Below, in pieces: positions 24,669-33,747 of a stretch of 62,053 nucleotides of DNA. Each line of letters begins with the position of its first letter. The stretch's first letter is position 1. Where the stretch lies: NCBI GenBank assembly GCA_003598055.1, contig QZKI01000060.1:1-62053 (forward strand), in the 5' to 3' direction. The stretch is from Candidatus Abyssobacteria bacterium SURF_17. GTDB taxonomy: Bacteria; Abyssobacteria; SURF-5. The notes beneath the pieces were generated by a model. The model had not been told where the DNA came from. It ran no database searches and worked only from the letters and a program-made list of their open reading frames with translations. The translations under genes were made by a program, and so were the position numbers.

Positions 24669-26186
24669 TCAGGTCGCGCCGTTCTGTTGCTGTCCAGCTT
24701 GCTTCGGATTCAGGCTCCTGAGTCTGTGGAGAACAAGTGACTTGTACTCCCAAACAGGCACAAACTCCGCCTCGATTCCCAACGCTTGAAGGTTTCGGAC
24801 AATTTCTCCGGTTGCGAACACCGGGCGCCCTTCTTTGAGGCGACTCTGTGCCAGGCGGAATGCATCAAGCCTCACCGCAACCTTTCCCGGGCTTTGTTCC
24901 GTCATAAGATACATTGTTTGCGGCGGGCCATCCCTATTATAATATCGTATCATAGGCTCAGGAGAAGTGGTGAACAAGAGCTCCCGGCCCACGATTCGGC
25001 CTATTTCCCTCGACGCAATCTCGTCGTCGTTCACGTTCCTAACGTAGAAAAGGTCATCGAAATGGAACGCGACCGCGGGGGCCACGAGACCTGCGAATAA
25101 GCCAACCATCAGCCCTATTTTTACTCCGTGCAATGCGGCGGCCGATTTCATCGGAAGCCTGGAGCCGAGGGCATCAAATCCTGCAAAACTTATAAGAAGG
25201 CACGGAGGAAGCAGAATGAGGAAGTAGCGCTCCATGGAATACATTCCCGTGTAAAACGCATATACCGTCAAAATCCAGGCGCCCGCGAAAAGCACAAGGA
25301 GGAATTTGCGACATGCGAGCAGCAGTATGAAACCGAGCACCGAAAAGCAAGCCAAAGGAGCAGTAATCGCCCGCAGCGCCAATTCAGTTGTGCTTTTCGT
25401 GTATCGGCCAAAGTCATAGTATGTGAAAAAGAAACTCCCCGGCCGAGATGCCAAATGGAGCACAAGCGCAGGACGATATACCATGGCGAGGCATATTACC
25501 AACCCAAGCCCGGCAAACACAAACAAACGTGCAGCCGCCGCGAATGACAAACTCTTAACGTCATGAATAAGAAGAATGGCGAGAGGCGGTGCAAGGAAAA
25601 TCGCCGCGTTGGGTCTGGCGGCCCATGTCGCCGCGAAACACAATCCAAAGGCGAGCGCTGCGAGCCTGATCCGCTTTGCCAGCGCAAGCTGAAAAAAATA
25701 CAAACTCCATAGCGCGAAAGAGAAACCCACTGTTTCGTGGGACAAATACGTCGAGAATCGTACAAAGGCAGGGGAGAGGATGAGAGCGAACGATGCAAGC
25801 GCGGCTGCTTCAAGGCTTACAAACTTTCGACTGATGTTATAAAAGGGCCAGATGCTCGCTGCCCCAAACAGCACCGCAACCGTATTCAGCACAGCTACGT
25901 GACTCGTATTGAGAAGTAACGCAAGGCGTGTTGCTGCCACGAATATATAGAGGGTGAGGGGGTGATCCCAATAGGAGCCGTATGTGCCCTTTTCTATATA
26001 TTGCAGCGCTGAGAGCGCTTCCCGATAGGAGTCGGGCTCGCCCATATTCGGCCTCATGAAGAACAGGCCGACGAGGAGAGAAAGCACTGTGAGGACGGCG
26101 GGAGATGCCGCATCCCAAAATCTTCGCCCTCCCGGGCATCGATACAACGATTCCTCGGCAGCGGGCTCCACAGCCATCTTCATCAT
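24669..26186 (-). CDS. GT39/ArnT-like membrane glycosyltransferase
   Basis: This 505-residue integral membrane protein has about ten hydrophobic helices. The first extramembrane loop carries GEPDSYREAL with the acidic pair expected in GT39/PMT and ArnT-like enzymes, which use polyprenyl-phosphate sugars as donors. The last 110 residues form a soluble C-terminal domain (FTTSPEPMIRYYNRDGPPQT), as in ArnT-type proteins. Upstream is a GT2 enzyme that could make the polyprenyl-phosphate sugar. The acceptor (lipid A, protein or polymer) cannot be told. Confidence 0.8.
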   Translation of the reverse strand: MMKMAVEPAAEESLYRCPGGRRFWDAASPAVLTVLSLLVGLFFMRPNMGEPDSYREALSALQYIEKGTYGSYWDHPLTLYIFVAATRLALLLNTSHVAVLNTVAVLFGAASIWPFYNISRKFVSLEAAALASFALILSPAFVRFSTYLSHETVGFSFALWSLYFFQLALAKRIRLAALAFGLCFAATWAARPNAAIFLAPPLAILLIHDVKSLSFAAAARLFVFAGLGLVICLAMVYRPALVLHLASRPGSFFFTYYDFGRYTKSTTELALRAITAPLACFSVLGFILLLACRKFLLVLFAGAWILTVYAFYTGMYSMERYFLILLPPCLLISFAGFDALGSRLPMKSAAALHGVKIGLMVGLFAGLVAPAVAFHFDDLFYVRNVNDDEIASREIGRIVGRELLFTTSPEPMIRYYNRDGPPQTMYLMTEQSPGKVAVRLDAFRLAQSRLKEGRPVFATGEIVRNLQALGIEAEFVPVWEYKSLVLHRLRSLNPKQAGQQQNGAT

Positions 26187-26222
26187 TTGAGCATAGTCCT
26201 CAGCGCATGCGCAAGTGCATTC

Positions 26223-26954
26223 TCAGGACTTTGGAGACCGATTGAGATGCAGGATACGACGCAGGATGTATATGAGCATTTCGTAGAGAATTTTAATGAT
26301 GACTGACGGCGACGCGAGCGTCGACTCGCCCAGCACGCGGGGATAATACATGATGTTTATCTCACAGATGCGAGCGCCCAGCCGCTTGGCCTCGATAAGC
26401 ATCTCTGCGTCAATGAACGAACCATTGGAATGAAGGTTCATCTTCTGGAGCAGTTCGCGCTTGATCATCTTATAGGAAAAGTTGACATCGTGAACGGTGA
26501 GCCCGAATAACGCCCGTATCATCATGTTATAGACCGCCGTATAGATAATCCGCTTCACGGAGGGTTCGCGCGCCAATCGACGGCCGTTGACGAAGTCATA
26601 TTCCTTCATGAGCGGAATCGCCTTCTTCATGTCCTCCATATCGATGGGATTATCCGAGTCGGTGAGAAACACCAAACCCTTGCGCGCGGCCGCGATTCCG
26701 TCCCTCAGCGTTCTCCCGAACTTGCAATTTGTTCCGTGGTGTATCACTCTGAGGTTCGGCATCTGCTCCGTCAGCTTGTCCAGTATCTCGCTCGTGCCGT
26801 CGGTGCTGCCGTCATCCACAATAATGATTTCGTAGTCATCGCAGGTGTCCCCGAGCACCGAGTAAGCAGACCTGACCGCTTGCTCGATGTTGTCCTTTTC
26901 ATTATAGGCGGGCATTACAATGGATATGCTCGGCCGAACACTGGTCTCCATCAA
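26223..26954 (-). CDS. GT2 glycosyltransferase, dolichol-phosphate mannosyltransferase-like
   Basis: This 243-residue protein has the DPM1/ArnC-type GT-A fold: ISIVMPAYNEKDNIEQAV at the start, EIIIVDDGSTDGTSEIL, VFLTDSDNPIDMEDM (metal-binding D-x-D equivalent, with Ser-Asp rather than Ala-Asp) and FSYKMIKRELLQKM. There are no membrane helices, unlike ArnC. It probably charges a polyprenyl phosphate with a sugar for the GT39-like protein downstream. Gap to that gene is 36 nt. Confidence 0.88.
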   Translation of the reverse strand: MMETSVRPSISIVMPAYNEKDNIEQAVRSAYSVLGDTCDDYEIIIVDDGSTDGTSEILDKLTEQMPNLRVIHHGTNCKFGRTLRDGIAAARKGLVFLTDSDNPIDMEDMKKAIPLMKEYDFVNGRRLAREPSVKRIIYTAVYNMMIRALFGLTVHDVNFSYKMIKRELLQKMNLHSNGSFIDAEMLIEAKRLGARICEINIMYYPRVLGESTLASPSVIIKILYEMLIYILRRILHLNRSPKS

Positions 26955-27206
26955 GCCGACTCTCCAGGAAGTACGAGGAAACGGTGAAATCAGTGACGCG
27001 CTCTGCGTCTATGGTTGCGCCACCCAACTCCGCTGCACTGACCAAGGGGTATAGGACACTCCCGCAGCACAAACGCATAAAAGATGATACCTTTCGCCAA
27101 ATCATAAGTCAAGCAAGCATGGGGTGTGAGAACGCCTGCCCAAGGATTGCCGCGAGGCCGCCTCTGGGCTTGTGAACAATCGCTGAACGCACTCCTTCAG
27201 AAAAAC

Positions 27207-27236
27207 TTGACAACCCGTTTGGCAGGGGAGTAGAAT
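27207..27236 (+). promoter_or_regulatory. Promoter of the MerR-type regulator and hyuAB
   Basis: TTGACA (27207-27212) and TAGAAT (27231-27236) are 18 nt apart, slightly long as in promoters controlled by MerR-family proteins (which favour 19 nt). Confidence 0.7.
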
Positions 27237-27240
27237 GCCA

Positions 27241-27267
27241 AAACTAGGAAGCTGTACTTTCTAGTTT
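27241..27267 (+). promoter_or_regulatory. Palindrome at the transcription start, candidate operator
   Basis: AAACTAG (27241-27247) and CTAGTTT (27261-27267) form a perfect 7-bp dyad with a 13-nt centre, just downstream of the -10 box. It could be an autoregulatory operator for the tandem-HTH regulator or a leader hairpin. Confidence 0.5.
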
Positions 27268-27278
27268 GATTCCGGCAA

Positions 27279-28748
27279 ATGGGTGCGACAATGGCGTCAA
27301 AGCAACGAAAGCCCAAGGGGCTCAAGATCAGCGAGCTCGCGCGAATTGCGGGCGTGCCCGTCCCCACCATCAAACACTACCTCAACGAGGGCCTGCTTCC
27401 CCGACCGCTCAAGACCGGCCGCACCATGTCGTATTATGATGAAGGGTGTGTCGAAAGAGTTCGCCTCATCAAGCGGCTCAAGACCGAGTGTTTTTTCCCG
27501 CTCAGCGTCATAAAGAGGATACTCGAAGGCGGCGCGCAGGCGGACGGCGAGCTTGCTTTGAGCGACGCCCTTATAAATGTTCCGCCACTGTCGCCCGGCG
27601 CGAATGTCGTGCCGCGAAACAGACTCGCAAAGCGCACAGGATATTCCCTCGCAAAGGTTGACCGGATGGAAGCGCTCGGCCTGATACATCCTCAAAGTAC
27701 GTCCCGGGGCAAGGTGTATGACCCCATCGATTGCCGTATCATCGCGCTTGTCCGCCAGCGCGAGGAAGCGGGGTTACCGTTTGATTATTCGCTCGAGATG
27801 ATGTCGGTATACCGCAGGCATATCGAAAGCATTGTAAAGGACGATGCGAAGCTCTTCGTACAACGAATGCTCGGGAATACCTCTGCAAGCGATGCGGCAA
27901 AATACATCCGCGAAGGCGACAAGGCGTTGGGCGCGTTCATGCCGCTCATCAAGGCGAAGCTGGCGCGGGCGAATGCAGAAAAGATACTTGCGGAAGTGGA
28001 CTCGACTTTCGCGAAGCTAAAAGAGGCGTTCCGCTTCCGGTATTCTTCAAGCGATGGCGCGCGCGCAAAGATACACCACTCGGACTCGTGCCACTCGCTC
28101 ATGCATGTGGCTGTAAGGACGCTTCGAGGAGAGAAACATTCAGCCTCACCGTCGCGCGGCGCTCATCCTGATATCCTGTATCTTGCCTCCGGCCTCCGCG
28201 ACCTCGCGCGAGGGCGGATGGAGGATGCGCTGATACACCTGAGACGGATTAGCGATTCAGAGAGGATGAAACCGCTGGCATCCGCACTCATCGGGCTTGG
28301 ACATCTCGGAAAAATGCCGGCAGTCCCGGGATTCCTCCCGGGAATGCACCTCATAACCGATGCGCTTGCCCATCTTGATACGCCACGCCGACACATGGAA
28401 GCCTCAGAGGTGAGCCTCCTCACGTCATACTTCAAGGGAGTCGGTCTCGCAATCGTGCCTGAGGTGTTCGACACTCACCGCCGCGCGGCGGCCAATCTTT
28501 CACTGGTTATGCGCGCAGACGGCTTGCCAGAACGCTGCCCTCAATGTGGGGCCGAATGGAAAGAATTCGCATCGGATATCAGGCTCAAAGCCTCATATTT
28601 TCTCGCGCAGCTATACCTCGAAGATGAACAGTACAGCTCAGCAAAAGATGTGCTCACAAACATAAAAGACGTTGCGGGAACGCGCTTCTATGGCAGATGG
28701 GCCTCGAAACAACTGGCTGCCCACAAACAGCACATGCGGCAGGAATGA
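27279..28748 (+). CDS. MerR-type regulator with two HTH domains and a large C-terminal region
   Basis: This 489-residue protein starts with a MerR winged helix (LKISELARIAGVPVPTIKHY, YLNEGLLPRP, about residues 14-83). Residues 107-175 form a second MerR-like unit (NRLAKRTGYSLAKVDRMEAL, GLIHP, VYDPIDCRIIALVRQREEAG). The remaining 300 residues are mostly helical with a CPQCGAEW zinc-like pair near 440 and a TPR-like end (ASYFLAQLYLEDEQYSSAKD). Typical MerR proteins are 120-280 residues, so this is exceptionally long. hyuA starts 37 nt downstream, making it the likely local regulator. The start could also be the ATG at 27291. Confidence 0.8.
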   Translation: MGATMASKQRKPKGLKISELARIAGVPVPTIKHYLNEGLLPRPLKTGRTMSYYDEGCVERVRLIKRLKTECFFPLSVIKRILEGGAQADGELALSDALINVPPLSPGANVVPRNRLAKRTGYSLAKVDRMEALGLIHPQSTSRGKVYDPIDCRIIALVRQREEAGLPFDYSLEMMSVYRRHIESIVKDDAKLFVQRMLGNTSASDAAKYIREGDKALGAFMPLIKAKLARANAEKILAEVDSTFAKLKEAFRFRYSSSDGARAKIHHSDSCHSLMHVAVRTLRGEKHSASPSRGAHPDILYLASGLRDLARGRMEDALIHLRRISDSERMKPLASALIGLGHLGKMPAVPGFLPGMHLITDALAHLDTPRRHMEASEVSLLTSYFKGVGLAIVPEVFDTHRRAAANLSLVMRADGLPERCPQCGAEWKEFASDIRLKASYFLAQLYLEDEQYSSAKDVLTNIKDVAGTRFYGRWASKQLAAHKQHMRQE

Positions 28749-28784
28749 TGTCAACCTCAGCCATATACCTGAAGGAGAAATGCG

Positions 28785-30866
28785 TTGGGATACAAGATAG
28801 GCATTGATGTCGGCGGCACATTCACTGACCTGGTCTATTCCGGCGGCGCCGAGCCGATTGCCGTCGTCAAGACGCCGAGCACCCCGGAGAATCAATCACT
28901 CGGAGTATTGGCGGGAATAGCAAAAATCGCTGCGCGCGAAGGGATAACGGTCGCCGACCTGTTGCGAAACACCGAATTGATTATCCACGGCACAACCGTC
29001 GCAACCAACACCATGCTTGAATTCAACGGAGCCCGAACAGGCCTCATAACAACAAAAGGCTTCCGCGATGACATCGAAATACGGCGTGGTTACAAGGAAC
29101 GCATCTTCAACCCGCGCTATCCCCGCCCCATCCCCATCGCACAGAGGCGCCATCGGCTGACTGTCAACGAGCGCGTCGACAGGGAAGGACGCGTGCTGAC
29201 CCCGTTGAACGAGGCTGAAGTGGTAACCGCCGTGCGCACGCTGAAAGATGCCGGAGTGGAATCAATCGGCGTATGCCTCTTCTTCGGATTTCTCAATCCG
29301 GCGCACGAAAAGAACATAGCCGAAATCATCAAACGCGAGCATCCCAATGCCTTCATCTCATTGTCACATGAGGTGCTCCCCCAAATACGTGAGTTCGAGC
29401 GCGTCAGCACCACGCTCGTCAACGCCTACACCGGACCCAAACTGAAACGCTATCTGGAAAGCCTTCAAAATGAGCTCGCGCACTCGGGCTTCACGAGCGA
29501 TTTCTTCGTCATGCTTTCCAACGGCGGCATCATGAACGCTTCATATGCCGGAAGTTTCGCGGTCTATAGCCTGCTCTCCGGGCCTGCCGGAGGAGTGGTT
29601 GCGTGCGCGCAACTGATAGGGGAACTCTGCGGTGAGCCGAATCTGATAACCGTTGATATGGGTGGCACCAGCTACGATGTATCGCTCATCCGTCAGGGCA
29701 AACCAACCGTCACAACGAATTATTGGGTGAGCCGCTACCGCGTGGCGACCCCCATGCTCGACATTCACACCATCGGAGCAGGCGGCGGAAGCATTGCATG
29801 GGTGGACACCGGCGGCGCTTTGCAAGTGGGGCCGCAGAGCGCGGGCGCGGTTCCCGGACCGGCCTGCTACGGCAGGGGAGGCTTGATTCCCACCGTGACC
29901 GACGCCAACCTCCTGCTCGGATACCTCGACCCGGACAATTTCCTCGGAGGCGAGATGAAACTCGACCGACGCGCGGCGCAAGAAGCAATGAATAATACGG
30001 TCGCGCGCCCGCTCGGGCTGACCGTCACCGAAGCCGCGCACGGCATCTTCAGAATCGTCAACAACAATATGGCGAATGGAATTCGTGTCGTATCGGTGCA
30101 GCGGGGCTATGACCCGCGCGACTTTGTGCTCGTTGCCTTCGGAGGCAACGGCGCTCTTCACGCGGGCATGCAAGCGCGCGACTTGGGCATCCGAAAAGTG
30201 ATTGTTCCCCGGCTTGCGACTGCTTTCTCTGCGCGCGGCCTGCTCAACTCAAATATTGTCGTCAATAAAATGCGAACGTACATCGCGCGCTCGGACGACT
30301 ACAACCTCGACAAGGTCAACGCCCTATTCGTCGCCATGCGGGAAGAACTCCGAAATGACCTGCCGCCTCACTACCTGCAATCGTCAAGCTTCACACAGAC
30401 GCTGCTGCACAACTATCAAGTTGACATGCACTACAAGGGCGAAACCCACGAGATTACCGTTCCCCTCGAATCCTCCGTCGGAAAGGTGACCGACGAGGAT
30501 ATCCATCGAGCAGTCAAGGCTTTTCACGCTGCGCACGAGAGCCTGCACACGTTTTGCAATCCTGACGACCCCGTTTACCTGATGAACCTCAGGCTCGAGG
30601 CGGTCGTGCAAACCCCCAAGCCGTCGTTCAAGAAGCTCGAGCAGTGCGGCGAAGACGCTGCCGGGGCGCTAAGGACAAAGCGCCCTGTCTATTTCGACAA
30701 TGCAGGAGGATTCACCGAAACCCCCATCTACGACGGCCCGCGCATTCAATGCGGAAACATCATGCGCGGCCCGTGCGTGATAGAGGAACCGGCCACAACC
30801 ATTGTTGTGTATCCGAATCAGACCGCGCGCCTGACAGAATTCGATACCTACGAAATCATCTGTTGA
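28785..30866 (+). CDS. hyuA: Hydantoinase/oxoprolinase subunit A
   Basis: This 693-residue protein is of the HyuA family, ATP-dependent hydrolases or carboxylases of hydantoins, 5-oxoproline or related substrates. The ASKHA-type phosphate loop is IGIDVGGTFTDLV (residues 5-17). Further motifs: HGTTVATNTMLEFNGARTGL, DMGGTSYDVSLI, IGAGGGSIAW and PGPACYGRGG. A TTG start with GAAGGAG 7 nt upstream. It forms the classic pair with HyuB immediately downstream. Exact substrate unknown. Confidence 0.93.
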   Translation: MGYKIGIDVGGTFTDLVYSGGAEPIAVVKTPSTPENQSLGVLAGIAKIAAREGITVADLLRNTELIIHGTTVATNTMLEFNGARTGLITTKGFRDDIEIRRGYKERIFNPRYPRPIPIAQRRHRLTVNERVDREGRVLTPLNEAEVVTAVRTLKDAGVESIGVCLFFGFLNPAHEKNIAEIIKREHPNAFISLSHEVLPQIREFERVSTTLVNAYTGPKLKRYLESLQNELAHSGFTSDFFVMLSNGGIMNASYAGSFAVYSLLSGPAGGVVACAQLIGELCGEPNLITVDMGGTSYDVSLIRQGKPTVTTNYWVSRYRVATPMLDIHTIGAGGGSIAWVDTGGALQVGPQSAGAVPGPACYGRGGLIPTVTDANLLLGYLDPDNFLGGEMKLDRRAAQEAMNNTVARPLGLTVTEAAHGIFRIVNNNMANGIRVVSVQRGYDPRDFVLVAFGGNGALHAGMQARDLGIRKVIVPRLATAFSARGLLNSNIVVNKMRTYIARSDDYNLDKVNALFVAMREELRNDLPPHYLQSSSFTQTLLHNYQVDMHYKGETHEITVPLESSVGKVTDEDIHRAVKAFHAAHESLHTFCNPDDPVYLMNLRLEAVVQTPKPSFKKLEQCGEDAAGALRTKRPVYFDNAGGFTETPIYDGPRIQCGNIMRGPCVIEEPATTIVVYPNQTARLTEFDTYEIIC

Positions 30867-30876
30867 GCATTTCTTT

Positions 30877-30906
30877 TGTAGGGGTCGTTCGCGAACGCCC
30901 CCTACA
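30877..30906. repeat. Palindromic repeat between hyuA and hyuB
   Basis: TGTAGGGG...CCCCTACA form the arms of a near-perfect palindrome around CGTTCGCGAACG. It belongs to the same GTAGGGGCGAAC-type family as the copies at 45551-45620 and 54373-54442. As RNA it would form a stable hairpin that could separate expression of the two subunits. Confidence 0.7.
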
Positions 30907-30926
30907 TCAGGGAACAGGAGCACACC

Positions 30927-33104
30927 ATGAAAGACGTTGACCCGATTACCGCCGAAGTCATCCGATGCGGCCTCGTCACCATCGCAAACGAGATGGGCGA
31001 TACCATGATCCGAACCGCCACGACGCCCACATTCAGCGAATCACACGATTTCTCGACCGCGATATTCGACGGCCAGGGAAGAATTGTCGCGCTCGCCGAC
31101 GCCCTTCCCATCCACATGGGCGCCTCCAAGTTTTCGGTCATGGCCGCGCTCAAAGACTTTGGAAATGACCTCCACACCGGTGACATCGTCGTCGTCAACG
31201 ACCCCTACCACGGCGGCTCGCACTTGCCCGACTGGACGATGATGACCCCCATCTTCTTCGACGGACAAATCATCTTCTTCCCCGTCACCCGCGCGCATCA
31301 GGGCGACACCGGTGGCGCAGTCCCCGGCGGCTATAATCCGGCAGCCACCGACATTTGGCAGGAAGGCCTGCGTCTGCCTCCCATCAAGATATATGACCGC
31401 GGCAAGCCCCGCAGCGACATCATCAAGATGCTGCAGATAAACAACCGCGAGCCCACCTTCCTCGGCGACCTCAAGGCGATGATGGGCTCCGTTCGCGTGG
31501 CCGAGCGCCGATTGCTCGAGATGGTGAAGAAATATGGCGCGCAGACAGTGCTCGATTGCATGGATTACATCATCGGCTACACCGAGCGGCGCTTCAGGGC
31601 CGAAATCAGCGAATGGCCCGACGGCATTTACAAAGGCGAGGCGTACCTCGAGCACGATTGCCAGGGCGTGCAGGACATCACGGTCCGCGTGACCGTCACC
31701 GTCTCCGGCGATTCGCTCAAGCTCGATTACACCGGCAGCGACCCGCAGACGCCCGGCTTCATCAACAGCTCCGTCCCGAATTCCTATTCATACATATTCC
31801 TCACGCTCTCGAGCATGATAGACGATTCAATCCCGCGCAATGAAGGCCTCTTCAATCCCATCGAGATTCTTCTGCCCGAGGGAACGGTCGTGAATCCGCG
31901 CCCGCCGGCCCCATGCACCGCCTGCACGCTCCACGCCGGCGGCGAGGTGGGGGAGGCCCTCGCGTTCGCGCTCGAAAAGGCAATCCCGACGAAGGCTTTT
32001 GTTCAGAACATCAAGCTCGGCATGCCGCTCGTCACGTACGGCACCAACCCGTATTCCGGCGAATTCTACGTCGACCAGAATGTCACCATGGCCGCCGGTT
32101 GGTGCAACGCAGCGCACCGAACTGACGGATGGGGCGCTATGGCCCCATTCTTCGGTGCCATGACCATGGCCACCGGCGAATTGCACGATATGTATTTTCC
32201 CGTTCAGACCATCGAGCGCGAGTACATTCCCGATTCCGGCGGCCCGGGCAAATGGCGCGGAGGCTGCGGCACGCGCCTGCGCCTCAAACCGCTCGCTCCC
32301 ATGTTCCTGCACACCTACGCCATCGGCACAAAATATCCCATGCGCGGATTCAACGGCGGCCTCGACGGCTCGCCCAACAAATATGTCATCCGCGAGGGCA
32401 CTCCAAACGAGATGCGCGTCGAAACAACCGCCTTCGAGGAACCCCTTTCCTCCGGACACATCGTCCGCGCCGAACTCGGAGGAGGCGGCGGCTGGGGCGA
32501 CCCGCTCGAACGCGACCCCGCAGCCGTGCTCGAAGACGTGCTGGATGAATACGTTTCTTTCGAGGGTGCGCGCAGAGACTACGGAGTCGTCATTGACCCG
32601 GCCGCCATGCCCGACATGAAAGTAAACGAACGCGAGACGCGAGCGCTCCGCGAAAAACTCTCCCGCGAGCGCGCGGCAAAACGGAAAGAAAAAGCCAGCG
32701 CAGTCAAATACCTCTCGCCCCAGTGGCAGCGGCTCTGTCAAGACGCAATCAACAACGACCCGGAATTCGCCCGGCTTGCGGGCGACCTCTCAATCGAGCT
32801 CAATAACATCATCGAAAACTGTCCCGACGGCGAAACCCGCTTCCTCTATTGGCGGTTCGAAAACGGCAAACTCAAGGAAACCGTCGTCGGACTGCCCGAC
32901 GAAATAGGGGAGAGGAGGCCGTTTTTCACCACCCTCGCCACATACGAGACATTCATGAGGATTAACACGGCCAAAACGAGCGTCGAGGCCGCCGTCATGG
33001 ACGGACTCCTCCGCTTCGAAGGCGACCTCGTTCACATGATGCAATACGCCGACGCCCTCAACCGCTTCACCGAAATCCGGCGCACAATCCGCACAGAATA
33101 CTAA
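30927..33104 (+). CDS. hyuB: Hydantoinase/oxoprolinase subunit B with a possible SCP2-like C-terminus
   Basis: This 725-residue protein has the HyuB core in residues 1-560: DPITAEVIRCGLVTIANEMG, MIRTATTPTFSESHDFSTAI, NDPYHGGSHLPDW, HQGDTGGAVPGG, and GGGGGWGDPLERDP near the end of the core. HyuB proteins usually end near there. Residues 600-725 are extra: a linker, then GETRFLYWRFENGKLKETVV, YETFMRINTAKTSVEAAVMD and GLLRFEGDLVHMMQYADAL, which resembles the SCP2 sterol-carrier fold's central pattern. The tail assignment is tentative. Neighbours are HyuA and the MerR-type regulator. Confidence 0.9.
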   Translation: MKDVDPITAEVIRCGLVTIANEMGDTMIRTATTPTFSESHDFSTAIFDGQGRIVALADALPIHMGASKFSVMAALKDFGNDLHTGDIVVVNDPYHGGSHLPDWTMMTPIFFDGQIIFFPVTRAHQGDTGGAVPGGYNPAATDIWQEGLRLPPIKIYDRGKPRSDIIKMLQINNREPTFLGDLKAMMGSVRVAERRLLEMVKKYGAQTVLDCMDYIIGYTERRFRAEISEWPDGIYKGEAYLEHDCQGVQDITVRVTVTVSGDSLKLDYTGSDPQTPGFINSSVPNSYSYIFLTLSSMIDDSIPRNEGLFNPIEILLPEGTVVNPRPPAPCTACTLHAGGEVGEALAFALEKAIPTKAFVQNIKLGMPLVTYGTNPYSGEFYVDQNVTMAAGWCNAAHRTDGWGAMAPFFGAMTMATGELHDMYFPVQTIEREYIPDSGGPGKWRGGCGTRLRLKPLAPMFLHTYAIGTKYPMRGFNGGLDGSPNKYVIREGTPNEMRVETTAFEEPLSSGHIVRAELGGGGGWGDPLERDPAAVLEDVLDEYVSFEGARRDYGVVIDPAAMPDMKVNERETRALREKLSRERAAKRKEKASAVKYLSPQWQRLCQDAINNDPEFARLAGDLSIELNNIIENCPDGETRFLYWRFENGKLKETVVGLPDEIGERRPFFTTLATYETFMRINTAKTSVEAAVMDGLLRFEGDLVHMMQYADALNRFTEIRRTIRTEY

Positions 33105-33211
33105 ATTTCAACGAACCTTTGAACCACGGGGGAAACTGAGCCCCAGAAATTATATGAATGAACTGCTTCTTTCTCATCATTCTCTCGAAGGCGAGAATCG
33201 ATTGACGGCAT

Positions 33212-33241
33212 TTGACGGTTCTACATGGTTTTGGTTAGAAT
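33212..33241 (+). promoter_or_regulatory. hicBA promoter
   Basis: TTGACG (33212-33217) and TAGAAT (33236-33241) are 18 nt apart, about 58 nt before the hicB start. Confidence 0.65.
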
Positions 33242-33245
33242 AAGG

Positions 33246-33273
33246 AAACAACAGTTGGGCACAACTGCTGTTT
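33246..33273 (+). promoter_or_regulatory. Palindromic operator downstream of the hicBA -10 box
   Basis: AAACAACAGTTG and CAACTGCTGTTT form a 12-bp dyad with one mismatch around GGCA. It covers the expected transcription start, where HicB or the HicBA complex would repress the operon, as known for other hicAB loci. Confidence 0.7.
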
Positions 33274-33298
33274 ATGCGAATGCCGAAAAAGGAGGAGA

Positions 33299-33517
33299 AT
33301 GAGGACTTTTACCGCTTATGTCGAATGGGACCCTGAGACGAAGCTCTATGTGGGGATAGTGCCTGGCATTACCGGAGCACATACGCAGGGGACCACACTC
33401 GACGAATTGCAGAAGAACCTCAAGGAAGTCCTTGAATTATGTATCGAGGAATACAAGGATTTTCCGGAAGAACTCCCCGTGTTTGTCGGTCTTCAACAGA
33501 TTGAGGTCTCTGTGTGA
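33299..33517 (+). CDS. hicB: HicB-family antitoxin
   Basis: This 72-residue protein has the HicB partial RNase H-like fold: TAYVEWDPETKLYVGIVPGI followed by GAHTQGTTLDELQKNLKEVL. It lacks a long C-terminal DNA-binding domain, as many short HicBs do. ATG with AAGGAGG upstream. It overlaps hicA by 4 nt. Confidence 0.92.
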   Translation: MRTFTAYVEWDPETKLYVGIVPGITGAHTQGTTLDELQKNLKEVLELCIEEYKDFPEELPVFVGLQQIEVSV

Positions 33518-33747
33518 CTCGGCTTCCCGTCGTCGATTTCAAGACGATGGAGAAGGTGCTTCTCCGTCTCGGGTTCAAATCGGTCAGACAGAAAGGAAGT
33601 CATGTGTTCTATCGCCATGCTGACGGTAGGACAACCACTGTGCCGCATCATGCAGGAAGGGACCTTGCCCGCCCGTTGACTCGTGAAATCCTCCGCGAAA
33701 TTGACCTAACTCCGGAACAATTCATCGAAGAGTTGGCAAAGCTATAA
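33514..33747 (+). CDS. hicA: HicA-family mRNA interferase toxin
   Basis: This 77-residue toxin has a dsRBD-like fold. The catalytic KGSHVFYRH (His30) and the C-terminal REILREIDLTPEQFIEEL are typical. It would cleave mRNA when freed from HicB. GTG start overlapping the hicB stop (GTGTGA). Antitoxin-first order is one of the two usual arrangements. Confidence 0.92.
   Translation: MTRLPVVDFKTMEKVLLRLGFKSVRQKGSHVFYRHADGRTTTVPHHAGRDLARPLTREILREIDLTPEQFIEELAKL

Larger units (their letters stand above)
26955..27278. other. Divergent intergenic region
   Basis: Between the GT2 gene and the MerR-type regulator I see no gene. The right part holds the regulator's promoter and a palindrome. For the GT2 operon no clear consensus promoter was found. 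Confidence 0.6.

Noticed and set aside
31041..32741. Two long antisense frames (204 and 304 residues) opposite hyuB
   Set aside because: HyuB is clearly conserved on the plus strand; the antisense frames are by-products of its GC-rich third positions.
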